DNA of 64,000 bases. It comes from Mycoplasma sp. Bg1. Lineage in GTDB: Bacteria; Bacillota_I; Bacilli_A; Mycoplasmatales; Hepatoplasmataceae. A model generated the notes under the pieces. The model was not told the DNA's origin. It did not search any database and was given only the letters and a program-made list of their open reading frames with translations. The stretch covers positions 62,001 through 126,000 of the forward strand of contig LSMX01000001.1 of assembly GCA_001641205.1 (NCBI GenBank), given 5' to 3'. Positions 1 through 10,802 of this stretch are shown here, one piece after another (the first letter of the stretch is position 1; the number at the start of each line of letters is the position of its first letter). A program made the position numbers and the translations under genes.

Positions 1-1582
1 TTGTTTTTTTCTGTTCCATTCCAAAAACTCTTCCAAGAATTAAACCAGTAACTAAGAATAAGAAAGATAATTGAATGAAATATCATTGTCCAAATAAGAC
101 TTTTGCAAAGAACAATGAAGATAATACTGATCATCAATTAGCAGTTTCTAAATAACCACCAAATCAAGTTGTCCATGGTAGAAGTGCGAAAATCATAATT
201 ACAAAAACAATTCCAAAAATAATAAGTCCAATTGATTGTCTTTTTGTAAGTCCTTCATGACTAGCATGAGATTCTCCAAGCATTTCTTGAGCTCATTTTT
301 TATTTTTTTCATACATTTCAGGTTCTGCTACAAAATCTTTTCCTCTTCTTGATCTATGCCCATATCAAGTACAAAATAGTGAACCTGCAATTACAAAACC
401 AATAAACATAATAATCCGAATAACAATTCCATCACTAAGTGCAACTTGAGTATCTGGACCTGCTGTTTCTAATGCTCCAGACATTACACCAACTGAAAAG
501 GGGTCAAGGACAGAAGATGCAATTCCTGAAGCAGTTCCAATTACTACTATAAGTAGTCCTGTCATAGTATCAAAACCAGCAAGAATAAGGAAAGGAATGA
601 TTAAGGGAATTAATCCTAAAGTTTCTTCTTGAAGTCCAAATGAACTACCTGAAAAACAAAATAGAAGAAATAATGTTGGAATTAAAAGAAGTTCTTTTCC
701 ATCAAGTTTTTTAACAAGCGAAGAAGTTCCTGCTTCAAGTGCTCCTGATTGAAGCATTATTTCAATAAAGGCTCCAATACAAAGTAAATAAAGAATAACT
801 CCAGAAGCATTAAATAATCCAGCAAGTAAAATAAATGGTATATTTAGAATTCCATATCTTCCTGCTTGATCACCTACATAATAGTTAGTATGTCAAAAGT
901 TAAATCAATTTTGTGCTTCATTTGCAGAAGCAAAACCAATTTGTGTAATTTCTTCTTTTCCACCAATAGGAATATCAATTGTTCCACTTAAAATTGCAAA
1001 ATTTCCTTCTACAACTTCTCCATTTTCCATTACTATTGAACTATTTTGAAAAATTTGATCAATATTTACAGTCATTTCTCATGAATTAGGTAATAATAAC
1101 TTAGAATCATCACTCACATTATTAAAAGTAAGATCAAAAGTAAGACTAGAATAAGTAATTGCTACTTGATTTCAATCATCACCTGTTTTAATATTGGAAA
1201 TAGTAAATGCATTTTTTTCCATAGAAGCTGCAGAAATAAGTTCTATATTAGCTCAAGATATTCCATAATTAATTAAACATTTAGATAAGGCAGATGCCCC
1301 TTCAGAAGTTAAGCTAAATGAAATTTCATTTATAGTTTTTGAATCAACTTTAACATTAGTAATTACTCCTCATGGTGTACCATCAGGCCCATATATATAT
1401 CCATCTTTAACTAGTAAAAAGGGATTTGCTGTATCAACTCATCCTTTGTGTGGAATTCATGAAAGTAAAACCACAAAAAGAAGAACAATAAATAATACAA
1501 CTAATGCAGAAGGAAACTTCGGCATCTTAAATTTTTTAGTTTTTTCCCCAAGAGAGGTTGTTTTTGTTTTTTCTTTTGACAT
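1..1582 (-). CDS. YfcC/DcuC-family transporter, copy 1 (3' end outside window)
   Basis: Partial multi-pass membrane transporter. It starts at ATG 1582 (MSKEKTKTTSLGEK...), as its three paralogs do, and runs off the left edge after about 527 residues. Order: basic cytoplasmic start; TM1 near residues 22-42 ending in SWIPHKGWVDT; an outside domain of about 200 residues; then TM segments carrying the YfcC signature (LAGFDTMTGL, then a Gly-rich stretch, then SVLDPFSVGVMSGALE). YfcC proteins are secondary transporters for amino acids or C4-dicarboxylates, and some streptococcal arginine/ornithine antiporters belong to the family. The substrate here is unknown. The membrane part looks closest to copy 3, the outside domain to copy 4. 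UGA encodes several Trp residues. Family assignment is firm, substrate is not. Confidence 0.8.
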
Positions 1583-1909
1583 AATTACTTATATTATATA
1601 AAAAATATAAATTTTTCTCTTTTCTAAATACGTATAAAGTGGTAAATCAAGCAAATAATTTATGTTTTTAATGTTTTTTAAATAAAAATCTTTTCTTTTA
1701 CTATTTAATTTGCTAATTCAAATATCAAAAATTACTTAATAATATACTGATTTTATTTTAATTAAATTTAAATATATTTATTATTTTTTTATATATTCTA
1801 TATGTTTAAAACTTTCAATATATAGAAAAAATGAACCTTTAAAAGATTCATTTTTTACATAGATAAATTTATTATTATATATAATATATAGTATTTTTTT
1901 TCTAAGCAA
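1583..1909. other. Intergenic region between transporter copies 1 and 2
   Basis: This AT-rich 327-bp gap holds the leader of copy 1 and the terminator of copy 2. A weak purine stretch lies about 30 bases before the copy 1 start, and copy 4 has a similar leader with a better AGGAG. I see no gene and no convincing promoter hexamers. Confidence 0.6.
1826..1856 (-). terminator. Rho-independent terminator after transporter copy 2
   Basis: The hairpin arms AATGAATCTTTT and AAAGGTTCATT are followed by a T run on the minus strand, 54 bases past the copy 2 stop. Nearly the same hairpin follows copies 3 and 4, so it was copied with the genes. Confidence 0.75.
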
Positions 1910-4027
1910 TTATGCTAACTCTAATCCAGATGTTAAAATTGGGACGGAAGCTGTAATAATTGTCATCGAAATAATAGCTGTTCCCAGAGCACAAATTCCA
2001 AGAATTTTAAAGGCTTTTATAAAGTTTACTCTGGCAATTTCCGTTTGAGCAACAAGATATCCACTTGTTGGAATACACATATTAATTAACCCTATTGCAA
2101 GAGTACAAGTTGACATTACTAAAATTACAAAAACTTTAAAAGCATCTTCAGGATTTGAATATGCTTGTGATAATTGTCAAAGTATTGGACCAACTAATGG
2201 ACCAATAATTCCTGAAAGTCCAGATTGTGAAGGCACAAATACTGCAAGAAAGACAAACATTGGGAATAAAATTCAAGTTAGACCCATGATACTAAATCCT
2301 CCTCCACTTGCTCCAGAAAACATCATTGCAATCATTGCAGTAATAAGTCCAGAATAAGTAAGTACTAAGGAAATTGATCTTGTAAGAGATAAAATCATAC
2401 AAATTCCAATCATTCCTTTTGCTCCTTTAACAACAGCTTTATTAGTTTGTTTTTGTTTCATTCCAAATACTTTTCCAAGAATAAAGGCAGAAACTAAGAA
2501 TAAGAATGCTAATTGAACAAAATATCAATCTCCAAGTAAAATTTTTGCAAAGAATAATGAAGATATTCCTTGCCATCAACCGGCAGTTTGCAACCCTTCA
2601 AATCAATCTGTTCATGGTAAAAGTGCAAGTAACATTACAAGGAAAGTTGCTGCAAAGATTCCTAAACCAATTGCTTGTCTTCTTGTAAGACCTGTATGAG
2701 TTTCACGAGATTCACCAAGCATTTCATTAGCTCATTGTTCATTTTCTTCAAATTTTTCTGGTTCTAAACAATAATCTTTTCCTTTTCTTGATCTATTTCC
2801 ATATCAAGTTGCAAATAATGACCCCACTACTAGAAGAGCAATAAACGTAACAATCCGAACACCAATTCCTCATCCAATAGAAATTGTAGGTGCAGCGTCA
2901 ACACTTAATGTTCCAGACATTACTCCTACTGTAAAGACATCAAGTACAGAAGCAGCAATTCCTGATGTATTACCTACTACTACAACAATTAAACCTGTCA
3001 TAGTATCAAAACCTGCAAGTACTAAGAAAGGAACAATTAGGGGAATTAAGGCAAGCATTGATGATTGCATTCCTGCTACTGTTCCTACAGTAGCACATAA
3101 CATATATAACATTGGAACTAAAAGTAATTCTTTTCCTTTTAATTTATTAATTAAAGAAACAGTTCCTGCTTCTAGTGCTCCTGATTCAAGCATAACTTTA
3201 ATAAATGCTCCAATACATAAAATAAAGAAGATAAGGTTTGCAGTGTTAATTACCCCTGCAATTAGAAGGAAGGGAAGGTTTAAAATCCCATATCTTCCTG
3301 CTGTATCTCCTACATAGTAGTTAGTATTTCAAAAATTAAATCAATTTCCAGCTATATTTTCAGAAGCAAATACTAACTCAAAATCTTCATTTTTAAATGG
3401 AGCTCCATCTAAACTTGATACTGTTCCACTCAAAATATTAAAAGTAAATTCAATATTATTTTGAGCACTTTCTTGCATTATAGAAGGTGAATAAACTTTA
3501 TCAAATATTATTGCAGAAGAATAAACATTTTCTTCTAAAGTAACACTTGCATTAAATGAAATGTTAGAATAATTAATTGCAACTTTGTTTCAATCGCTTC
3601 CTAAATTAATATTACTAAATGTAATAAGAAGCCCCCCATCTGTAAGAGAACCTGTAACGAGACCATCTCATTTTTCAAGAGGTAACTTAGTATTATAAGT
3701 TAATAACATTGTTAAATATTCAATTCCATCTTTATTTAATGATAATTGTAATGAAGCATTTCCCTCACTTCATACTTGATCTCAATCAGGATCAACTCAA
3801 GTTCCTAATAAAATATTATGTGGATCATTTGGTATTCAAAGACCAGTTTCATCAAAAAATATAAGTGGGTTTCCCGTATCTACTCATCCTTTGTGAGGGA
3901 TTCATGATAGTATCATCACAAAAAGAAGGACACAGAATAATATAACTAATGCAGAAGGAAACTTCGGCATTTTAAATTTCTTTTTTTTCTCTCCAAGAGA
4001 GGTTGTTTGTGTATTTTCAATTTCCAT
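1910..4027 (-). CDS. YfcC/DcuC-family transporter, copy 2
   Basis: Complete 705-residue paralog (start ATG 4027, MEIENTQTTSLGEKKKK). TM1 is near residues 20-42. An outside domain of about 200 residues follows, then the YfcC membrane core with LAGFDTMTGL, GNTSGIAASVLD and, near the C-terminus, the conserved NMCIPTSG motif. Bacterial YfcC proteins are usually near 450-500 residues, so the excess is the outside domain. By eye the membrane core is nearest copy 4 (shared HTGLTRRQAIGLG and LLPWTDWF), but the outside domain is nearest copy 3 (shared SAINYS-like and IIFDKV-like segments and NILSG). Upstream lies the decayed recR-tmk copy instead of an intact one. Substrate unknown; probably an amino acid or carboxylate. 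Confidence 0.82.
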
Positions 4028-4075
4028 AATTAAATTTTTTTTCTTTTTTTAAAAATAAATATTAAGTATTAAAAT

Positions 4076-4601
4076 AAATAAAATAATTTCTACTATTAAA
4101 TCTATTAGTTTAGATACAGTAATCACTTGATATTTGTAAATTAGTCTTGTTAAATTAAAATATGCTTATTGTACTTTTGATGAAAAATCAATTTTTCTTT
4201 ATCAAAATCAATTTAATTTTTTGTTCAATAATTAAATCAAAACAGAAGTTAGTTTGAGAATTAAATTATTTATTACAATCTAATTTATGTTCCTATTATT
4301 TCAATTTTATTTTCTCAAATGGATCTTGATAAACAAAAGAACTATCAACTTAGTAATCACAAAATACAATTTTCCCTGCGTATAAAGTAAGAGCAAAGTT
4401 TTAACAACATATTTTTTTCATGTGGTTTAAAATAAAATTGATTTTATTAATAAAATCAATATCATCTTTTTTAAAAATTACTTACACATTAAAAAAAATC
4501 AAGGTTATTCACCTTGATTATATTAATATAAAAGCAAAACAGTGGTTTTTCCTGTTCCTGCTCCACCATAAAATGTAGTAAATAAATTATCTTTTTCCAC
4601 G
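4076..4601 (-). pseudogene. Decayed copy of tmk
   Basis: This stretch aligns by eye along most of its length with the intact tmk at 9596-10231. Matches include the 3' end (4088-4160 with 9630-9705), the region after the catalytic DRY segment (4285-4405 with 9868-9990), and the P-loop end (4540-4601 with 10170-10231). Many stops, small deletions and AT-drift make it untranslatable. It sits upstream of transporter copy 2 exactly as intact tmk sits upstream of copy 4, so it marks a segmental duplication rather than a random insertion. Boundaries are approximate. Confidence 0.85.
4487..4518 (-). terminator. Terminator-like hairpin inside the tmk remnant
   Basis: A perfect 8-bp inverted repeat (ATCAAGGT / ACCTTGAT, loop of 5) is followed on the minus strand by eight T residues. 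It replaces tmk-derived sequence and has no counterpart in intact tmk. It could stop read-through from copy 3 toward copy 2. Confidence 0.55.
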
Positions 4602-4885
4602 TTTATTCTATATTTCTTTTAAGGAATATTTATCTAAATATTTAATTAAACCATTAAAAGAAAAACCTGTTGTAAGTTTTATTACTATAATTTCTCCTAA
4701 ATTTTCATCCAATAATTTTCTTTTCTAATATGGAAGAACAATTTAGTTTCTCATCTTGGGGGCAAAAAAACAACTATTTCTTTTATCTCCATTTTTATTA
4801 TACAATTAAAAATTTTATTAATTCAGTTATTTTTTAAATTAACATAATTAATTTTTAAAAATTAATATTAATCATAAAATAAACT
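4588..4885 (-). pseudogene. Decayed 3' fragment of recR
   Basis: This matches the 3' half of intact recR (about 10218-10520): the same overlap with the tmk start, a recognisable remnant of the TGIPFNGS region, and an identical run ending in the polypurine GGGGGCAAAAAAAC. The reading frame is destroyed by stops and indels. The match stops near 4885, so the duplicated block began inside recR. Together with the tmk remnant this is the scar of a block duplication. Confidence 0.85.
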
Positions 4886-4916
4886 TTTTTTAACCTTTTT
4901 TTTAAAAAAACAATAT

Positions 4917-4948
4917 AAAAAATGAACCTTTAAAAGATTCATTTTTTA
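4917..4948 (-). terminator. Rho-independent terminator after transporter copy 3
   Basis: The same hairpin as after copies 2 and 4 (AATGAATCTTTT / AAAGGTTCATT, then T residues on the minus strand), 13 bases past the copy 3 stop. Confidence 0.75.
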
Positions 4949-4960
4949 TAAGATAATTTC

Positions 4961-7141
4961 CTATCCAAGAATTATTGGTAGTGATTCTCCAGCTGAAGCC
5001 AGATCTACACCTGCAACCATAATTGGAATAGAAGCGGTAATAATTAACATTCCAATAAGTGCTGTTCCAAAAGCACCAAATATAAGAATTTTAAATGCTT
5101 TTCCAAATTCTACTCTTGCAAGTTTTACTTGTGCAACTAGTATTCCACATGTTGGTGAACACATGTTAACTAATCCCTGTGCAAGTGGATAAACCGCAAG
5201 GACTATACATCCATAAACTATAAACATTTGATTTGGATCCAATGCTGCTCCACTAGCATCAGTAGCTCCTTGAGCCATTAATCAAATTATTGGAGCAATT
5301 AATGGTCCAGTAATTCCTGCAAGTCCTGATGTTGAAGGAATAAATAGTGCAAGGAAGGTAAACATTGGGAATAATACTCATGCAAGTCCAATTCCACCAA
5401 AACCACCTTGTCCTCCAGAAAACATCATAGCAACCATTCCAGTTGTAAGTCCAGAATAAGTAAGTACTAATGCTATTGCTCTTGAAGTTGTAAGGATCAT
5501 ACAAATTACATACATTCCTAGTGCTCCTTTAGCAAGAGATTTGTTAGTTTCTTTTTGTTTCATTCCAAAAACTTTTCCAAGAATTAAACCAGCAATTAAG
5601 AATAAAAACGCTAATTGAACAAAGTACCAATGCCCAAATAAAGCTTTTGCAAATAATAATGAAGAGAACGCTTCTCATCCAGGATTAGTTTTTAAACCAG
5701 GGAATCAATTCAGCCATGGTAAAAGAGCAAATAACATTATTAGGAAGGTTCCTGCAAAAATTATAATCCCGATTGCTTGTTTTCTTGTAAGTCCTGTATG
5801 AGTAGCTTGAGTTTCTCCAAGTGTTTCTTGAGCTCATTGTATGTTTTTTTCATACATGTCAGGTTCTAGAACAAATTCTTTTCCTTTTCTTGATCTATGT
5901 GCATATGCAGTTACAAATAATGATCCGAAAGTTGCAAAAGCAGTAAATGTAATAACCCGAATAATAATTCCATTAGAAAGTTCAATAGGGTCTATTGGAC
6001 CTCCTGTTTCTAGTGCAGCAGACATTGCCCCTACTGAAAAGGGATTAAGAACTGAAGCTGCAATTCCTGAAGTAGTTCCCATTACAATTATTAATAGACC
6101 AGTCATAGAATCAAAACCAGCTAAAATAAGAAAAGGAATAATTAATGGAATAAGTCCAAGAACTGCTTCTTGCATTCCAGCAGAAGTTCCTAAAATACAA
6201 AATAGAACAAATAATATTGGAATTAAAGCAAGTTCTTTTCCTTTTAATTTGTTTACAAGAGAAGCAGTTCCTGCTTCTAGTGCTCCTGAATCAAGCATAA
6301 CTTTAATAAATGCTCCAATACATACTAAAAATAGAAGTATTCCAGCAGCTTTAAAAAATCCCGCAAGTAGCACAAAAGGAATATTTAAAAGTCCATATCT
6401 TCCTTGACTATCTCCCATATAATAGTTGGAACCAAAGAAGTTGTATCAATCATTGGCGATAGGTTCGGGGTTAAATATAAATGGTTCTTTTTCAGAAAGT
6501 GAAGTACCAGTTAAAGAAGTTATTGAACCACTTAAAATATTAGTTGTAAATATTTCATCACCAGCAGTATTTATTGTTAATTTTTGAGGTACAAAAACTT
6601 TATCAAATATTACCTCTGCTTCATGTTCTCCTGATATAGCAGTAAATGAAAGCCCAGAATAATTAATTGCTGATGAACTTCAGTCACCTTCTAAACCTAA
6701 TACAACATTATTAAAGACAATACCATTCATTGTAACCTCTGCAATAATTGTTGCAATATCCTTATCAAGGAGCATTGTATGGGTAGCTAATAATTTATCT
6801 AATTTTTTAACTCCAGCTGTAGTTAATTGTAAAGTTATAGTAAAATCATCATCTTGAATATTATTTCACCCCATTCAATCAGTAGCAGGATAGTCTCAAA
6901 ATCCTAATTGAATACCTTGTATATTTGTTGGATTCAATTTATCGGCCATAAAGAGACCTTCTTGATTAAAATAAAAAATTGGATTTCCGGTATCAACTCA
7001 TCCTTTATGCGGAATTCACGAAAGTAAGACCACAAAAAGAAGGACACCGAAAATAATTACAAGTGCAGGAGGAAACTTCGGCATCTTGAATTTTTTTGAT
7101 CTCTCTCCACGAGAGGTTGTTTGTGTTTTTTCTTTTGACAT
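4961..7141 (-). CDS. YfcC/DcuC-family transporter, copy 3
   Basis: Complete 726-residue paralog (start ATG 7141, MSKEKTQTTSRGERSKK). Architecture matches the other copies: TM1, outside domain of about 210 residues ending near GDSQGRYG, then the YfcC core (LAGFDSMTGLL, TTSGIAASVLNPFSVG) and a C-terminal NMCSPTCG motif in place of the usual NM..PT.G. The core is nearest copy 1 (MYEKN, LIPLIIPFLILAGFD, ALET.GP), while the outside domain is nearest copy 2. A 188-codon open frame on the opposite strand (5841-6407) is a composition shadow. Ends in TAG at 4961. Substrate unknown. Confidence 0.82.
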
Positions 7142-7269
7142 ATCATTTTTATTATAATCGAAAATATAAAATAAATCATCACTACCAACCATATTCTTTA
7201 ATAATAAAAAAATCTTTTATAATTTTTTCTCATAAATATTGAATGTAGTTAAAATTCAATATTTATAAG

Positions 7270-7300
7270 AAAAAATGAATCTTTAAAAGATTCATTTTTT
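7270..7300 (-). terminator. Rho-independent terminator after transporter copy 4
   Basis: The stem AATGAATCTTTT / AAAGATTCATT is followed by T residues on the minus strand, about 53 bases beyond the stop. It is the third copy of the hairpin family. Confidence 0.75.
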
Positions 7301-7352
7301 ATATAATAAATTTAATATATTAACATTTCTTTATATTTATATATAGTTAATT

Positions 7353-9509
7353 TTAAAGACCTGCCATCATAATTGGAATAGAAGCTGTAATAATTAGCAT
7401 CCCCATAAGACCAATTGCTATAGCGGCAATTCCAAGAAGTTTAAAGGCTTTTCCAAAGTTTACTCTTGCTAGATCTGCCTCAACAACAACCATTCCTGTT
7501 GTTGGCATACACATATTAATTATTCCTTGTGCAAGAGGATAAACTGCCATTACCACAGCTGCATAAAGTAAGAATACTTTATCAGGATCAAGAGCAGGGT
7601 CTGCAATTGATTTAGCATTAGCTAATCCTCAAAGCATTGGAGCAATTATTGGTCCTGTAATTGCAGCAAGTCCTGAAGTTGAGGAAATAAAGATTGCAAG
7701 TAAACAGAACACTGGGAAAAGCACTCATGCAATTCCCATTGCCCCAAAGCTTCCACCACCTGCTCCACCAAACATCATTGCAATCATTGCAGTTGTAAGT
7801 CCAGAGTAAGTAAGAACTAAGGATATTGATCTTGTAAGTGCAAGAATTGTAGCAACTCCAAACATTCCTCTTGCTCCTTTTACAACAGCAATATTAGTTT
7901 CTTTCTGTTTCATTCCAAAAACTCTTCCAATAATTAAACCAGAAATCAAGAACATAAATGATAGTTGAATAAAGAATCAATCTCCAAATAAAACTTTTGC
8001 AAAGAAAATTGCAGATATTCCACGTCATCATCCAGCATCTGCTAAATTTGGAAATCAATCTGTTCATGGCAATAATGCAATTAACATTAATCCAAATGTT
8101 GCTGCAAAAAGTCCAAGTCCTATTGCTTGTCTTCTTGTAAGACCTGTATGAGCTTCTTTAGTATCTCCAAGCATTTCTTCTGCTCATTCTTTATTTGCTT
8201 CAAACATTTCTGGTTCTGCAACAAAATCTTTACCTTTTCTTGATCTATTTCCATATCAAGTACAAGCTATTGATCCTGTAATTGCAAAAACAAAGAACAT
8301 TATTATTCTAATAGGAATTCCTGTAGAAATTTCAACTGCGGGTGCCCCTACAGTTGTCAATGAACTAGACATTACTCCAACTGAAAAGGGATCAAGGATT
8401 GAAGCGGCAATTCCCGAAGTATTACCTACTACAATTACAAGTAATGCAGTCATAGTATCAAAACCAGCAAAGACTAGAAAAGGTACAACTAATGGAACCA
8501 TTCCAAGAACTGCAGCTTGCATTCCACAAGCAGTTCCGATGAAACAAAATAGAACAAAAAATATTGGAAGTAATAATAATTCTTTTCCTTTTAATTTATT
8601 TACAAGTGAAACTGTTCCTGCTTCAAGTGCTTTTGATTGCACCATAACATTAACAAATGCTCCTGTACAAAGCATAAATAGAATAATTCCAGCACCATTA
8701 AAGACACCGGCAATTATAAGAAAAGGAAGGTTTAAAATCCCATATCTACCATCTTGATCTCCAACAAAGTAGTTAGTATCAAAGAAATTAAATCATCCTC
8801 CTGCAATATTTGCTGAATTAAAATCAATTATTTTTGTACCAATTATATCTCCTTTATCATTATAAAGAGGAATGGTAGTATTAATTGTTCCTTTTATGAT
8901 TGCAAAACTCATTGTATCAGCGGTAGCTGCAGCATCCTTATCTGTAACAATTACTTTTCCACCATTTCGAAAAATTTGATCAATTGTAACTTGCATACCA
9001 TTTTCTGAAACATTAGGAAGCAAAGCAGAAAGAGCATCATTAATTTGAAGTGTAAAAGTAAGATGAGAATAATTAATAGCTACTTGACTTCAATCATCAC
9101 CTAGATTAATATCTGTTATAGTAAATGCATTAGATTTAGTAGCAGCTTTAGCAATTGCATTTGCATCTACTCAAGTCATGTGTAATTGATAATGTAAATA
9201 ATTACTAAATACTCTCTGACCTTCATCAGTTAAATTAAATGTAATAGACTTTATTATTCCACCTTCTATTACAGGAGTAAACACTCCTCATTCATAACTA
9301 TTAGGACCACCTGGACCATATATTTTTCCATCTTGAAATAATAAAAATGGATTTCCCGTATCAACTCATCCTTTATGTGGAATTCATGACATTAAGACCA
9401 CTAAAAGAAGGACACCAAATAATATAACTAATGCTGAAGGAAACTTCGGCATCTTGAATTTTTTATGTTTTTCTCCAAGAGAAGTTGTATGTGTTTTTTC
9501 TTTTGACAT
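7353..9509 (-). CDS. YfcC/DcuC-family transporter, copy 4
   Basis: Complete 718-residue paralog. ATG 9509 (MSKEKTHTTSLGEKHKK) is chosen because all four copies begin alike; an upstream in-frame ATG at 9566 would add a non-conserved tail. TM1 ends in SWIPHKGWVDT, followed by an outside domain of roughly 220 residues ending near GDQDGRYG. The core has AGFDTMTALL, GNTSGIAASILDPFSVG and NMCMPTTG. It follows tmk by 86 bases on the same strand, and an AGGAG about 30 bases upstream is too far to be an ideal ribosome site. The outside domain resembles copy 1 (NAFTI, GDDW.QVAI.YS, IDQIF.N), the core resembles copy 2. Confidence 0.82.
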
Positions 9510-9595
9510 AATTAAATTTATATATAGAAAATATAAAAATTTTCTCCTTTTTTTAATAAATATCAAGTAAAAACAAGTAAAATAATTTGTTATTT

Positions 9596-10231
9596 TTAAA
9601 TATTTTTTTTAATAATAGAAGCTATTTCTTCTACTATTTGATTTATTGGTTTAGATGCATCAATTACTTGATATCTTGTTGAATTAGTTTTAGCCAAATT
9701 TAAATATGCTTTTTGTATTTTTTGATGAAAAATTATTTTTTCATTATCAAAATGATTTTTTCTATGAACATCACAGTTTTCTATTCTTTTTTGTCCGATA
9801 ACTGGATCAAGATCAAAAATAAAAGTAAGTTGAGGAATTAAACCGCCAGTTGCAATTTGATTTAAAGTTTCTATTATTTCAATTTTATTTCCTCGAACAA
9901 ACCCTTGATAAATCAAGGAACTATCAGTGTAGCGATCACAAAGTACAATTTTTCCTGCTTCTAGAGCAGGACTTAAAACTTTGACAACATGTTCTCTTCT
10001 TGAGGCTTGAAATAAAAATGTTTCCGTTAATGAATCAATATTATCACTTTCAAAAATTAACTTACGAATTTTTTCTGAAAAATCAAGACTATTACCCCCT
10101 GGTTCTCTTGAACTAAAAAATTCTTTGTCTGGAAAATCCTTTTGCAATTTTTTACAAACTAAAGGTAAAACAGTGCTTTTCCCTGTTCCTTCTCCACCTT
10201 CAAATGTAATAAATAAATTATTTTTCTCCAC
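9596..10231 (-). CDS. tmk: Thymidylate kinase
   Basis: Phosphorylates dTMP to dTDP with ATP, an essential step of dTTP supply. The 211-residue protein shows the P-loop EGGEGTGKS at residues 10-18, the REPGG motif, and CDRYTDSSLIYQG, the DR(Y/F) substrate-binding and catalytic segment. Length is normal for the family. The start is GTG 10231, overlapping the end of recR by 14 bases, so translation is probably coupled. A decayed second copy lies at 4076-4601; this is the only intact one in view. Confidence 0.95.
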   Translation of the reverse strand: MEKNNLFITFEGGEGTGKSTVLPLVCKKLQKDFPDKEFFSSREPGGNSLDFSEKIRKLIFESDNIDSLTETFLFQASRREHVVKVLSPALEAGKIVLCDRYTDSSLIYQGFVRGNKIEIIETLNQIATGGLIPQLTFIFDLDPVIGQKRIENCDVHRKNHFDNEKIIFHQKIQKAYLNLAKTNSTRYQVIDASKPINQIVEEIASIIKKNI

Positions 10232-10802
10232 GTTTATCCAATGCTTCCTTTAAGGTATATTCATCTAAATATTCTATCGAACCATTAAAAGGAATCCCTG
10301 TTGCAAGTTTTGTTACTATAATTTCTCCTAAATTCTCATCCAATAATTTTTGCTTTATAATTCGAAAGAGCAATTCAGTTTCTGGTCTCGGGGGCAAAAA
10401 AACAACTATTTCTTTTACTTCCAAATTAATTATATAATTAATTAATCTTTTTGTTAATTTATTTATTTTTTCTAAATTAGTGTAGTCACTTTTGTAATAA
10501 AAGTTAATAATAAACGAATCTTTATCAAAACCTAATTTTTTTAAAACGTTATAAGCTTCCCGATTATTTTCAAAAATATACAAAATATTTGAATCTAAAG
10601 AGACTTTTTCGCCCTTTAAAACAATCCCTTCTGTAAGTTCATCAATTGAAAATTCCTTCAAGAGGGCCTTAATATTTTCTAAAATAATTAATGCAGATTC
10701 TTGATCTTTTAATAAATTAAAAGTAATTTTTTCTGCTCCTTTTTTAGAAATTGTAGGAATAGATGCAATTTGAGCAATTAATTTATCAATTTCTTTATTC
10801 AT
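10218..10802 (-). CDS. recR: Recombination protein RecR, without zinc-finger cysteines
   Basis: RecR works with RecO (and RecF) in loading RecA at gaps. The 194-residue protein has an N-terminal helix-hairpin-helix-like segment (IPTISKKGAEKITFNLL) and a Toprim-like C-terminal half ending in ATGIPFNGSIEYLDEYTL, matching the family's G.P.GG.LEY.D..TL. The four-cysteine zinc motif usually found after the HhH is absent; no cysteine occurs in that stretch. Start ATG 10802 overlaps the dnaX stop by 8 bases, a GGAG lies upstream, and it overlaps tmk downstream: a coupled dnaX-recR-tmk operon. Confidence 0.88.
   Translation of the reverse strand: MNKEIDKLIAQIASIPTISKKGAEKITFNLLKDQESALIILENIKALLKEFSIDELTEGIVLKGEKVSLDSNILYIFENNREAYNVLKKLGFDKDSFIINFYYKSDYTNLEKINKLTKRLINYIINLEVKEIVVFLPPRPETELLFRIIKQKLLDENLGEIIVTKLATGIPFNGSIEYLDEYTLKEALDKRGEK

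Noticed and set aside
5841..6407. 188-codon open frame on the plus strand
   Set aside because: It mirrors the membrane core of transporter copy 3 on the other strand; Pro/Ile-rich shadow with no ribosome site.
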